This document shows positions 51,402 to 59,977 of a stretch of 64,000 nucleotides of DNA, one piece after another. The translations under genes and the position numbers were made by a program. The DNA comes from Granulicella tundricola MP5ACTX9 (GTDB lineage Bacteria; Acidobacteriota; Terriglobia; Terriglobales; Acidobacteriaceae). The notes beneath the pieces were generated by a model. It was not told the origin of the DNA and made no database searches. It saw only the letters and a list, made by a program, of their open reading frames with translations. How positions within the stretch are numbered: the stretch's first letter is position 1; every line of letters starts with the position of its first letter. The stretch covers positions 3,100,001-3,164,000 of the forward strand of contig NC_015064.1 in the NCBI RefSeq assembly GCF_000178975.2. The letters run 5' to 3'.

Positions 51402-52723
51402 TGGGGTTCAACCGCCATCGGATTATGAATGTGCATGGGCGAGACGTAAGGCTTGGGGGCGGGCGTCGCAGCGGGTTTGGTTGCGGCCGGCTTGTGGGCG
51501 ACTGCGGGCTTAGCGACCGTGGGCTTCACCCATGGCTTATGCGCGGCGGGCGTGGGGGCCTTGGTGGCTGGTTTGACTGTGGGCTTCAGGGCTGTGGGCT
51601 TGGGCAGGTTCTTATTCTTGCCGCCGAGAATGCCTCGTTCAGCAACCGCCTGCGCTCCGGCTACGCGCTTCTTCTCTTCCTCAGAGACGGGGACGGCGTT
51701 GCCAGGTGCCATCTCGAGGACGACCTCGCGCTCATAGCGCATGTCGGCTGAGGCGAGCTTGGGGTACTGCTGCTTCCACTCCGGGAGGCGCTGCTCAAAG
51801 CGCTGGTAGCGGGCGAGGAAGTCGTCGTCGCCGAAGTGGACGAGGATGTCGCGGGTATCGGGGCCGGTGCCGCTGGGGATGAGGGCCTTGATGTCTTCGG
51901 GGCTGGAGAGATCGACCTCGCTGAGCTTGTCGGAGATCTTGTCTTTGCCTGCATCGAGCGCGTCCAGGAAGCCCTGGTAGAGCTTCATGCGGGCCGCGCG
52001 GGTGGAGATCGGCATGTCCGCCGTTACGCCGGTTACGACCGGGAAGGAGTAGTGATTGTCCGAGGCTGCTTCCGGGGAGAGATCGAGGAGGACGCCGGTC
52101 TTGTCTACGAGGCCGATGTGGCCGCCCTGGCGGACGAATGCGACGGGCACGCGTTCGATGATGGCTACGCGGACGTGGTTGGGGAGCAGGCGCATGACGG
52201 TGGCGTGCTCGACCCAGGGGAGCTGCTCGAGCTCTGCTTTGCGGTCTGCGAGATCGACGGTGAGGATGTTGCGGTCGACGTCCTCGCCGAAGACGCTGAG
52301 GAGCTGCGGCCGGGTGAGGCGACGGTTGCCTACGATCTGGATTGAGGCGGAGGAGGCGATGGTGAGGCGCGGATCGTGCAGGAGCGAGCTGCGCGCGGCC
52401 CAGAGGACGGCGGTGAAGCCGACCAGGCCGGTCAGTACGACGACCCCGGCTGCGATGCGCCCGGCGACGCTGCTGGGGACGCCGCCTTTGAGGCGGAAGC
52501 GGAGGCCGGTGAAGCGCTGGCCGTGGGCGCGGGTGTATCCGTCGTCGTCTCCGGCGGCGGCGGAACGGCGGGTCTGCTTGCTTGCGGGCCGTGCGAAGTC
52601 GTCGCTGGTATCGCGCCCGGCGGCTGGGGGCTTGGACACCCGCCGCGGAGTCACGGTCTGGCCGGCGCTTTTGGACGCATACGTCTTCTCTGGCACTTCA
52701 AGCACCGGGGACCCACCCTTCAC
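51398..52723 (-). CDS. ftsQ: Cell division protein FtsQ with extended Lys/Pro/Ala-rich C-terminus
   Basis: The 441-residue product probably starts at GTG 52723. A cytoplasmic basic N-terminus (about 1-85) precedes one membrane helix (IAAGVVVLTGLVGFTAVLWAA). The POTRA domain (IQIVGNRRLTRPQLLSVFGED) and FtsQ domain (WVEHATVMRLLPNHVRVAIIERVPVAF) follow. The last 75 residues are low-complexity repeats of Lys, Pro, Ala and Thr, absent from typical FtsQ, likely a periplasmic wall-contacting tail. FtsQ bridges FtsK/FtsA to FtsL/FtsB in the divisome. It is coupled to ftsA. Confidence 0.9.
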   Translation of the reverse strand: MKGGSPVLEVPEKTYASKSAGQTVTPRRVSKPPAAGRDTSDDFARPASKQTRRSAAAGDDDGYTRAHGQRFTGLRFRLKGGVPSSVAGRIAAGVVVLTGLVGFTAVLWAARSSLLHDPRLTIASSASIQIVGNRRLTRPQLLSVFGEDVDRNILTVDLADRKAELEQLPWVEHATVMRLLPNHVRVAIIERVPVAFVRQGGHIGLVDKTGVLLDLSPEAASDNHYSFPVVTGVTADMPISTRAARMKLYQGFLDALDAGKDKISDKLSEVDLSSPEDIKALIPSGTGPDTRDILVHFGDDDFLARYQRFEQRLPEWKQQYPKLASADMRYEREVVLEMAPGNAVPVSEEEKKRVAGAQAVAERGILGGKNKNLPKPTALKPTVKPATKAPTPAAHKPWVKPTVAKPAVAHKPAATKPAATPAPKPYVSPMHIHNPMAVEPQ

Positions 52724-52850
52724 ACATGAAACAAACTATCCGCAAACCCGAGCAAGGCCGCGAGAATCGCCGATCTCAATATATCGCGGTTATCGCCTGT
52801 TCTTCGCGGGGATGCGGGGGGAGTATCTGCCTCGGAACTCTTGTGAGGCA

Positions 52851-52917
52851 GGGCCTAGAGCCTAGAGACCAGGGCCTAGAGACCAGGGCCTAGAGCCTAG
52901 GGACTAGGGCCTAGCGG
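52851..52917. repeat. CCTAGAG-type short tandem repeat between murC and ftsQ
   Basis: Repeats of about 14 bases built on GCCTAGAGACCAGG, with shorter GGGCCTAGAG units (52851, 52873, 52887, 52907 approximately). No open frame or hairpin of note. The 208-base gap between ftsQ and murC contains only this. Confidence 0.65.
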
Positions 52918-52931
52918 GCAACGGCTCGGTT

Positions 52932-54323
52932 CTACTTCAGGGCTTCCAGGAGTTGGGGGGCTATGGCGGAGACGTTTCCGGCTCCGAGGGTCATGATGAC
53001 GTCGCCGGGACGGGCCTGGGCTGTGAGGGCGGCGATTGCGGCGGCTACGGATGGGGCGTAGGTGGCGCGGCCGTCGGTTTGTTGGGCGATCTGCTGGGCG
53101 AGGGCTTCGCCGGTGATGCCGGGGATGGGCTGCTCGCTGGCGGCGTAGATGTCCAGGATCTGGATGGCGTCGGCGTCGCCGAAGGCTGCGGCGAACTCCG
53201 GCATGAGGTCGCGGGTGCGGGTGTAGCGGTGGGGCTGGAAGACGACCAGGACCCTGCCGTAGCCGCAGTCGCGTGCGGCTTTGAGGGTGGCGGTGATTTC
53301 GGTGGGGTGGTGGCCGTAGTCGTCTACGACTGCGATGCCGCCTACGGTGCCCTTGAGCTGGAAGCGGCGGTCTACGCCGCGGAAGGTGGCTAGACCTTTG
53401 GCGATGGACGCTGGATCGATGCCGAGCTGCACGCCGACGGCGATGGCGGCGGTGGCGTTGAGGACGTTGTGGCGGCCGGGGACGTGGAGCTCAAAGGGGC
53501 CGAGGAGCAGGCCGCGGTAGTTGACCTCGAAGGTGGAACGAACCCCATCTACGCCAGGGAGCATTTCGAGGCGGAAGTCGGCGTCGTGCGATTCGCCGTA
53601 GGTGTAGACCTTGCGGCGGACGCGGGGGAGGATGCCGCGCAGACGCTCGTTATCGATGCAGGCGGTGGTTGCGCCGTAGAACGGGAGTGCGTCCATGAAC
53701 TGAAGGAAGGCGGCGTCTACGTCGTCCATGGTGGGGTAGCAGTCGGTGTGCTCGCGGTCGAGGTTGGTGACGACGGCGAGGATGGGGGAGAGCTTGAGGA
53801 AGGAACGGTCGCTCTCGTCTGCCTCCGCGACGAGGTATTGTGACGTCCCGAGGCGTGCGTTCGAGCCGAGGGCGTCTACTCTTCCGCCTACTACGACGGT
53901 CGGGTCCAGACCTCCGCCTGCGAGGACCGCGGCGATCATGCTGGTGGTGGTGGTCTTGCCGTGCATGCCTGCGACGGCGATGCCGTACTTCAGGCGCATG
54001 AGCTCAGCGAGCATCTCCGCGCGCTGGATGACGGGGATCTTGCGGGCGCGGGCCTCGAGGACCTCCGGATTGTCCTTGCTGACGGCGGAGCTGGTGACGA
54101 CGACGTCGCTGGCGGCGGCGTTGGCGGCGGCGTGGCCGATGTAGATCGTCGCGCCCATCTTTTCAAGGCGCTCCGTGACGGCGGAGCCACGAAGGTCTGA
54201 GCCGGAGACGCTGTACCCCATGGTGACGAGGATCTCTGCGATCCCGCTCATTCCGATTCCGCCGATTCCGATGAAATGAACCCGCTGCGTCGCCGCAAAA
54301 AGAATATGCCCCGGCACAAACAT
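52932..54323 (-). CDS. murC: UDP-N-acetylmuramate--L-alanine ligase
   Basis: The 463-residue protein has the Rossmann N-terminus HFIGIGGIGMSGIAEIL, the ATP loop GMHGKTTTTSMIAAVL and LVAEADESDRSFLKLSP, DREHTDCYPT, the central VNYRGLLLGPFELHVPGRHNVLNA and the ligase C-terminal domain (DDYGHHPTEITATLKAARD, VVFQPHRYTRTRDL). It adds L-Ala to UDP-MurNAc, the first of the peptide-adding steps in the cytoplasm. It lies 208 bases upstream of ftsQ on the same strand, separated by a short tandem repeat. Confidence 0.96.
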   Translation of the reverse strand: MFVPGHILFAATQRVHFIGIGGIGMSGIAEILVTMGYSVSGSDLRGSAVTERLEKMGATIYIGHAAANAAASDVVVTSSAVSKDNPEVLEARARKIPVIQRAEMLAELMRLKYGIAVAGMHGKTTTTSMIAAVLAGGGLDPTVVVGGRVDALGSNARLGTSQYLVAEADESDRSFLKLSPILAVVTNLDREHTDCYPTMDDVDAAFLQFMDALPFYGATTACIDNERLRGILPRVRRKVYTYGESHDADFRLEMLPGVDGVRSTFEVNYRGLLLGPFELHVPGRHNVLNATAAIAVGVQLGIDPASIAKGLATFRGVDRRFQLKGTVGGIAVVDDYGHHPTEITATLKAARDCGYGRVLVVFQPHRYTRTRDLMPEFAAAFGDADAIQILDIYAASEQPIPGITGEALAQQIAQQTDGRATYAPSVAAAIAALTAQARPGDVIMTLGAGNVSAIAPQLLEALK

Positions 54324-54497
54324 CGCTGACCTTACCTCAGTTCCCCACTCTATCAGCGACGGCGGTTCGCTTCTTTCTGTTGGAGTTTTGAAAGTCGAGA
54401 TCGCATGGGCGATTTTCGGACCGGGCTTGAGGACGCTGTTTTCATGGCGTAACGGAATGTGGAAAACAAAGGCAAATTCTCAATCGAAACAATTCCT

Positions 54498-54527
54498 TTG
54501 ACAATCGTGTGGATTACCTTTTACTGT
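54498..54527 (+). promoter_or_regulatory. Sigma-70-type promoter of the TonB-like gene
   Basis: -35 TTGACA (54498-54503), 18-base spacer, -10 TACTGT (54522-54527); the ATG is at 54564. The -35 matches the consensus fully; the -10 keeps TAnnnT. Confidence 0.55.
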
Positions 54528-54563
54528 GGTGACGGGTACTCTTACCCATTTGGAGCAATCATT

Positions 54564-55031
54564 ATGCGTACTATCGTGGCCATCCTCGCGCTTTCGTCGG
54601 CGTCCGTTTTCGCGCAGACGAATGCACCTGCTCAGCCCAGCTCTACGCCTGCCCTCCAGTCCACCCTCGTCCAGTCCGCCGGCCTGTTGGCCGCCAACTC
54701 CGCAGCGTCTGCCGCGGCTGCAGCCACGACGACCACCCGGCGCGTTTCAACCGGCGTGACCCCGCTGAAGCTGGTTCACTCGGTCGAGCTTGGCCAGACC
54801 CGCTCCTACTCGGCCCACGGCTTCAACGGCGACCGCAGCGTTGTGATCGAAATGATCGTCGACGAGACCGGCAAGCCGGAGAACCTGAAGCTGACCAAGG
54901 TTGCAGACCCCATCACGAACGCAGAGGTTCTGGAAGCCGTCTCCCAGTTCCGCTACGAGCCCGCGAAGGTCAGCGGTGTTCCCACTGCAGTTCCTGTGAC
55001 GCTTAAGTACAACATTACGCACAACCAGTAA
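54564..55031 (+). CDS. Exported TonB C-terminal-domain-like protein
   Basis: ATG 54564 gives a signal peptide (MRTIVAILALSSASVFAQT) with GGAG 9 bases upstream; an upstream frame start at 54459 would bury it. The 155-residue product has an Ala/Ser/Thr-rich linker (about 20-60) and a single TonB-like C-terminal domain: RSVVIEMIVDETGKPENLKL, then VLEAVSQFRYEPAKVSGVPTAVPVTLKYNI. TonB-type domains contact outer-membrane receptors, but there is no membrane anchor beyond the signal, so it may be a periplasmic partner rather than an energy transducer. A promoter lies just upstream. Confidence 0.75.
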   Translation: MRTIVAILALSSASVFAQTNAPAQPSSTPALQSTLVQSAGLLAANSAASAAAAATTTTRRVSTGVTPLKLVHSVELGQTRSYSAHGFNGDRSVVIEMIVDETGKPENLKLTKVADPITNAEVLEAVSQFRYEPAKVSGVPTAVPVTLKYNITHNQ

Positions 55032-55055
55032 GCAGCGGTTGCCTGGGCCCTTGAG

Positions 55056-55085
55056 GGGTGGACGCTTCGGCGTTCGCCCCTTTTC
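55056..55085 (+). terminator. Rho-independent terminator with UUCG loop
   Basis: GGGGTGGACGC (55056-55066) pairs with GCGTTCGCCCC (55071-55081), 11 bp with two G-T wobbles, loop TTCG, then TTTT. It ends the TonB-like transcript, 25 bases after its stop. Confidence 0.88.
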
Positions 55086-55187
55086 CTTGTGGGGGGCCGG
55101 GTAAGGGCTAGAATCAACACAGGTTTTTACGCGTCTAACAGGTAGAAGTCAGGTAGCACCGCAGCTTGTTTTACTGGAGTACTCCCC

Positions 55188-55871
55188 ATGTCTTACGACG
55201 TCAATCGCAGCCTCGATCCCCGCACCGGCACCTGGTCCACCCTCATCGACGTACCGCGCGAGGAGACCGCGTCTCTGCTTTCCAAGGTCCTGGCGATCAC
55301 TTCGCTGGGCTTCCTGATCACCGCCTTCGGCGTTCGCACGGCTCCGGTCTGGAGCACCCTGCCTGGGCTGATCGCGGTCTTTGCGCTGATCTTCGCTATC
55401 TCTGCCGCGCGTAAGGCGAACGCCTCACTTGCGCTGGGGCTGTTTCTGCTGCTGACCTACTTCATGGGCTGGGAGATCGGGCCGCTAATTCACCGGTATA
55501 TGCAGACGGTTGGGCCGGCGATCGTCTTCAAGGCGGCAGCGACGACTGGGCTGGGCATGGCTGCGATGGGCATCGTCGCGTATCTGTTCAACATCAACTA
55601 CCGCCGGGTAACGGGTATTGCATCCGCCGCGCTGCTGCTGCTGGTCCTGATGGGGATTGCGAGCATGTTCTTCCACTTCCTGCAGCCGGATACGTACTCG
55701 TGGCTGACGCTGGGGGTGTTTACGCTGCTGACGGTGGGTGACTTTGCCCGCATTCGCGCGGGTGGCGATGGACAGTCGGCTGTCTCGCTATCGCTCTCCA
55801 TTTATCTGGACGCCATCAACATCTTCCTGGCGGTGCTGCAACTGATGGGCGGCGGCCGCCGCCGCAACTAA
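55188..55871 (+). CDS. Bax inhibitor-1 (BI-1/YccA) family membrane protein
   Basis: The 227-residue protein has about seven predicted helices. Two features fit BI-1: a soluble N-terminus of about 30 residues (MSYDVNRSLDPRTGTWSTL) before helix 1, and the C-terminal SLSIYLDAINIFLAVLQLMG, a conserved BI-1 end with acidic residue in the last helix. BI-1 proteins in bacteria affect membrane proteases and ion leak. A possible promoter, TTGTGG and TAGAAT with a 16-base spacer, lies just upstream. The gene belongs to the plus-strand block that separates murC from murG. Confidence 0.8.
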   Translation: MSYDVNRSLDPRTGTWSTLIDVPREETASLLSKVLAITSLGFLITAFGVRTAPVWSTLPGLIAVFALIFAISAARKANASLALGLFLLLTYFMGWEIGPLIHRYMQTVGPAIVFKAAATTGLGMAAMGIVAYLFNINYRRVTGIASAALLLLVLMGIASMFFHFLQPDTYSWLTLGVFTLLTVGDFARIRAGGDGQSAVSLSLSIYLDAINIFLAVLQLMGGGRRRN

Positions 55872-55949
55872 CCCTTATCGCAATCCGCAAGGCCAGGCAT
55901 CATGCCCCCCACACAGCACGGAACGATCGACGATGTGGGCCAGGGCATG

Positions 55950-57272
55950 ATGCCTTTCTGTTTGACGCGCGTGTTGCCGGCGCTGCTGTGCCTGGGACTG
56001 GCAGCGGCGGCCTCCGGGCAGGTGGGTTCCGGCGCTCCGGATGCCTCCGGGCCCGCACAGCGATTGAGCAAGTCCAGCACGGCCACGCCGGAGAATGCGC
56101 AGACTGACGACCTCTCGAAGATGCGGGGGCAGGCGCTCGACCAGGATGCCGCCGTGCTGTCCACGGTGCCGCCGGATCCGCTCTTCCACAGAGACCCGCT
56201 GCGCTGGGGCATGGTGCCGTTCGATGCGACGTTCAACGGGCTCCAGAGGAAGGAAGGGATTACCTTTGCCGGGAGCTATACGCTGCTGGATCAGTACGCG
56301 ACCAAGACCCCGGATGGTGTGCGCCACAATGCGGGAACGGGACGGTTCGACCTGGTGGGTGGGTGGAAGGCTTACGATCATGGTGGCAATGCGGGCTCGT
56401 TCAGTATGCTGGTGCGGTCGGGCACCAACATCGGCGTCAGCGAGCAGTTCAACCTGAGCAATGCGCTGGGCTCGGGACTGGTGCTGAACTGCCTGCAGGG
56501 CGGGGCGGCGCAGGATACGATCTCGCTGAACATCCTGTACTACCGGCAGGACTTCTATAAGAGGAAGTTTGCGTTCTATATCGGCAAGCTGCACCCGAAT
56601 GAGTTCATCTCGCTGAGCCTTTACAACAACGACGAGCGCAGCCAGTTCCTCAACGCGCAGAACGACGGCAACCTCACGATTGCATCGGATGGAACCTATG
56701 CCGGCGGTGCGGCGCTGGAGTACCAGGTGACGCAGCACTTCTACATCCACACCGTCACTGTCGATACGGAGGGCGGGGAGCAGCGCAACCTGAGGAGCCT
56801 GGCGGATAAGAAGTATATGAACGCGGTGGAGTTCGGGTGGAAGAGCGGTGCGCCGACCCGGCAGGAGCATCTGTTCCGGCTGGCCCTGTGGCGGGACGAC
56901 ACCGCACACCTGGGGAGCGGAGCGGGTGCGGGCTTTGGATCAGACTACGAGCTGAAGAGCGGATGGGTGCCGTTTGGGAGGCTGGGCGTTGCGACCGACT
57001 CAGGGACTTCCATCAAGCGGGTCTTCGACGCGGGAGTGGCCCACATACGGCCGTTCGGACGGCGCGGCGATATGTTTGGTGCGTCCATCAACATCACCGA
57101 TCCCAGCCACGGCGCGAAGCACCACGAGAGCTTGTTCGAGACCTTCTACCGGGTGCGTGTGACGCGCAGCTTTGAGGCAGGGCCGGATCTGGAGATTTCC
57201 ATCCACCCGACCAACAGCCCCAACGCCTACGTGACCGCGCTGCTGGGCATGAGGGTGAAGCTGATCCTGTAA
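55950..57272 (+). CDS. Carbohydrate-selective porin, OprB family
   Basis: The start at ATG 55950 (MPFCLTRVLPALLCLGLAAAASGQ) is chosen for its signal peptide; ATG 55947 and 55902 are alternatives. The mature protein has the OprB layout: an N-terminal helical stretch (SKMRGQALDQDAAVLS), then FDATFNGLQRKEGITFAGSY and many amphipathic strands (ITFAGSYTLLDQYATK, SFSMLVRSGTN, AFYIGKLHPNEFISL), ending with a strand and Leu (VTALLGMRVKLIL). It would let sugars cross the outer membrane. It lies 30 bases downstream of the BI-1 gene, probably with its own start signals. Confidence 0.75.
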   Translation: MPFCLTRVLPALLCLGLAAAASGQVGSGAPDASGPAQRLSKSSTATPENAQTDDLSKMRGQALDQDAAVLSTVPPDPLFHRDPLRWGMVPFDATFNGLQRKEGITFAGSYTLLDQYATKTPDGVRHNAGTGRFDLVGGWKAYDHGGNAGSFSMLVRSGTNIGVSEQFNLSNALGSGLVLNCLQGGAAQDTISLNILYYRQDFYKRKFAFYIGKLHPNEFISLSLYNNDERSQFLNAQNDGNLTIASDGTYAGGAALEYQVTQHFYIHTVTVDTEGGEQRNLRSLADKKYMNAVEFGWKSGAPTRQEHLFRLALWRDDTAHLGSGAGAGFGSDYELKSGWVPFGRLGVATDSGTSIKRVFDAGVAHIRPFGRRGDMFGASINITDPSHGAKHHESLFETFYRVRVTRSFEAGPDLEISIHPTNSPNAYVTALLGMRVKLIL

Positions 57273-57410
57273 AGGAATGGCCTCCGTAGATGTACGCATA
57301 GTTCCGTGCGTACGAAATCCGTACAATCAGCGCAGTAACCCAACAGCCCAAACCCCTGTCCTGCCCCATGCCGGGAGATTCGTCTTTCTCCGCCCCAACC
57401 AAGGAGCCCC

Positions 57411-58472
57411 ATGCCCGTCTGTAGCCGCCTCATCGTCGCCGCCGCCACGCTCTTTGCTCTCGCGCCCTTTGCTTCAGCCCAGCAGCCCCAAAAGCTTCTC
57501 GCCACGCCGCAGACGATCGTCTGGGGCAACTACAACGGCATGGCCAAGCCCGCGCTGACGGTCAAATCGGGCGATACGGTCGCGATCCAGACGCTTTCCA
57601 CCTGCGGACCGGCTGCGAGGCTGATGGCAGCAGGGGTCGATCGCAAGGACATTCCGACTTACGTCGACGATATTTACAGCAACTTCCCTGCCACGGAGAA
57701 GGGTCCCGGCGGCCACATTCTGACTGGTCCGGTTGCCATTGAAGGCGCGAAGGCGGGCGACGTGCTGGAGGTGCGGATTCAGAAGATCGATATCGACGTG
57801 CCGTGGGCGTGCAACTCGTTCGGCGCGGGACGGGGATTCCTGCCGGATGACTTTCCGTACAGCCGTACGAAGATCATTCCGCTGGATCGGGAGAAGATGA
57901 TTGGACACTTCGCTCCGGGGGTCGATATCCCGCTGCATCCGTTCTTTGGGTCCATGGGGATCGCGACGCCGGGCGGTAAGTCCGACTCCGCGCCACCGTG
58001 GATGAACGCCGGCAACATGGATAACAAGGAGATGGTGGCGGGAACCGTCCTCTACATCCCGATCAATACGCCGGGGGCGAACTTTGAGGTGGGCGACGGG
58101 CATGCCGGGCAGGGGAACGGCGAAGTCGATATCACGGCCATGGAGACGCAGCTGACGGGGACTTTTGAGTTCATCCTGCACAAGGGCTCGCTGACGGACC
58201 CCACGCGGCTGGTGTGGCCGCGCGGCGAGACCCCGACGCAGTACATCGCGATGGGCTTTCATGAGGACCTCAAGCGCGCGACCGAGATGGCGGTCAGGAA
58301 CATGATTACGTTCCTGAGCGAGCAGAATCCGGATCATCCGCACCTGTCTCGCGAGGATGCGTATTCGCTGATCTCAGTCTCGTGCGACGTTGATATCACG
58401 CAACTTGTGGACCTGCCGCGCGTGGGAGTCCACGTGATGTGCCCGAAAAACATGTTTACAAGCACGAAATAG
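57411..58472 (+). CDS. Exported acetamidase/formamidase family protein
   Basis: The 353-residue product has an N-terminal signal peptide (MPVCSRLIVAAATLFALAPFASAQ) and a full FmdA/AmdA domain: GHILTGPVAIEGAKAGDVLEVRI, the DVPWACNSFGAGRGFLP and GVDIPLHPFFGSMGIAT stretches, NAGNMDNKEMVAGTVLYIP, NFEVGDGHAGQGNGEVD and VSCDVDITQLVDLP. Known members hydrolyse formamide or acetamide to ammonia in the cytoplasm; export is unusual. The conserved Asp, Glu and His residues are there, so catalysis is possible. The YXWGXW gene follows 171 bases on. Confidence 0.82.
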   Translation: MPVCSRLIVAAATLFALAPFASAQQPQKLLATPQTIVWGNYNGMAKPALTVKSGDTVAIQTLSTCGPAARLMAAGVDRKDIPTYVDDIYSNFPATEKGPGGHILTGPVAIEGAKAGDVLEVRIQKIDIDVPWACNSFGAGRGFLPDDFPYSRTKIIPLDREKMIGHFAPGVDIPLHPFFGSMGIATPGGKSDSAPPWMNAGNMDNKEMVAGTVLYIPINTPGANFEVGDGHAGQGNGEVDITAMETQLTGTFEFILHKGSLTDPTRLVWPRGETPTQYIAMGFHEDLKRATEMAVRNMITFLSEQNPDHPHLSREDAYSLISVSCDVDITQLVDLPRVGVHVMCPKNMFTSTK

Positions 58473-58643
58473 GCCAAAAGGGTGCGGTTACTAGAGTGCC
58501 GTACCCTTTGCCGCAACCTATTTCCGGCATTTGTGTCTAAACAAGGGAGCCTGAATCCGGAAACACGGATGACTCAAGCCGAACTCCTCGCACTCCCGGA
58601 GCATCAGGGACAAACGAAGGATTCCCCGGCGGTAGGGGACCTC

Positions 58644-59885
58644 ATGGACGCACGCAACGCTCTCAAGCTTTCGCTTACGACTCTCGCCTTCGCCGGTGCG
58701 CTGGCCTTCTCCCCGCAGGCCGCGTCCGCCCAGTACAACCAGGGCGTGCAGCCCTATAACAACCAGGATCCCCAGAACTACGCTGCTCCGGCCCAGCAGC
58801 AGTACGGCCAGCAGCAGCCTTACGTCAACCAGCCCTACGGCAACAATGCCTATGGCGTTCAGACGTACGGCAACCAGGCTAACCCCCAATATCAGGGTCA
58901 GGCGCAGCAGTATCAGGGGCAGCAGCCCTACGGTGATCCCCAGCAGCAGCAGTACGGCCAGCAGGGTCCCCCGACCGATCCGCAGGACTTCGTCCAGCAG
59001 GCTCCGCCGCCGCTTCCGGACTATGACCAGCCTGAGGCTCCGGCCGACGGCGATATCTGGACCCCCGGCTACTGGCAGTGGGGCGGCAACGGCTATGTCT
59101 GGGTTCCCGGCGCCTGGGTTGAGCCGCCCTATACCGGCGCGCTCTATACCCCCGGCTACTGGGGCGATGGCGACAACGGCTACTTCTGGAACGCTGGTTA
59201 CTGGGGACCAACCGTCGGCTACTACGGCGGCATTGACTACGGCTTCGGCTACTTTGGCGTAGGCTTCTACGGCGGCTACTGGAATGGCGGGCGCTTCTTC
59301 TATAACCGCGAGTATGGCCATTTCGGCCGTGCCTTTGGTGGTCACTTCTACAGCCAGCACTATGCCGGTGTAGGCGGAATCCACCCGGGCGGCAGCAGCT
59401 TTGCTTCGATCAATCGCGGACGCGGTTTTGGGATCAATAATCGTGCCGGAACGTTCAATCAGCAGGGCAACAGCTTCCGCAGCCAGGGCTTCAACGGCAA
59501 TAACAACGCGGGCAACCGTGGCGGGATCGGGTACCAGGGCTACGCGGGGAACCGCGGCGGCTTTGGTGGCGGTACGCCTGCAGCTGGCAACAACGTTCGT
59601 GGAGCCACGGGAACACCGTTCCAGGGCGGCGGCGCACGCGGCTTCTCCGGTAATCCCGGAAGCAACGCTGGCGGGGGTGTTCACACGGCTCCCAGCGGCG
59701 GAGGCAACTTCGGCGGTGGTGGGGGTGTTCGCACGGCTCCCAGCGGCGGGGGCAACCCGGGCGGTGGGGGCGGCGGCTTCCACGGTGGAGGCGGCGCACC
59801 TGCTGGCGGAGGAGGCGGCGGCTTTCATGGTGGTGGCGGCGGTGGCGGAGGCTCCCACGGCGGTGGGGGCGGCGGTCATCGCTAA
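58644..59885 (+). CDS. YXWGXW-repeat, glycine-rich exported protein
   Basis: ATG 58644 (MDARNALKLSLTTLAFAGALA) with AGGGG 6 bases upstream gives a signal peptide; the frame open from 58482 is too long. The 413-residue product has a Gln/Pro/Tyr/Asn-rich region (about 30-110), then YXWGXW-like repeats: IWTPGYWQWGGNGYVWVPGAW and YTPGYWGDGDNGYFWNAGYW. An aromatic/Gly-rich part (FGYFGVGFYGGYWNGGRFFY) and a Gly/Ser/His-rich tail follow. Such proteins are thought to sit on the surface or in the periplasm; no enzymatic function. The terminator at 59910 follows. Confidence 0.75.
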   Translation: MDARNALKLSLTTLAFAGALAFSPQAASAQYNQGVQPYNNQDPQNYAAPAQQQYGQQQPYVNQPYGNNAYGVQTYGNQANPQYQGQAQQYQGQQPYGDPQQQQYGQQGPPTDPQDFVQQAPPPLPDYDQPEAPADGDIWTPGYWQWGGNGYVWVPGAWVEPPYTGALYTPGYWGDGDNGYFWNAGYWGPTVGYYGGIDYGFGYFGVGFYGGYWNGGRFFYNREYGHFGRAFGGHFYSQHYAGVGGIHPGGSSFASINRGRGFGINNRAGTFNQQGNSFRSQGFNGNNNAGNRGGIGYQGYAGNRGGFGGGTPAAGNNVRGATGTPFQGGGARGFSGNPGSNAGGGVHTAPSGGGNFGGGGGVRTAPSGGGNPGGGGGGFHGGGGAPAGGGGGGFHGGGGGGGGSHGGGGGGHR

Positions 59886-59909
59886 TCCCTAGACGCTAAA
59901 CAGAATGAC

Positions 59910-59941
59910 AAAGGCGAGCCAGTTCAGCGGCTCGCCTTTTT
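59910..59941. terminator. Bidirectional rho-independent terminator
   Basis: AAAGGCGAGCC (59910-59920) pairs with GGCTCGCCTTT (59929-59939), perfect 11-bp stem, loop AGTTCAGC, then TTTTT on the plus strand and AAA-derived T-run on the minus strand. It ends both the YXWGXW gene and murG. Confidence 0.9.
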
Positions 59942-59977
59942 GCTTTTCGTGACCACTGAGAACGGACCACTGCGAAC

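Noticed and set aside
52851..52917. CRISPR-like repeat between murC and ftsQ
   Set aside because: Units are only about 14 bases and contiguous, without spacers.
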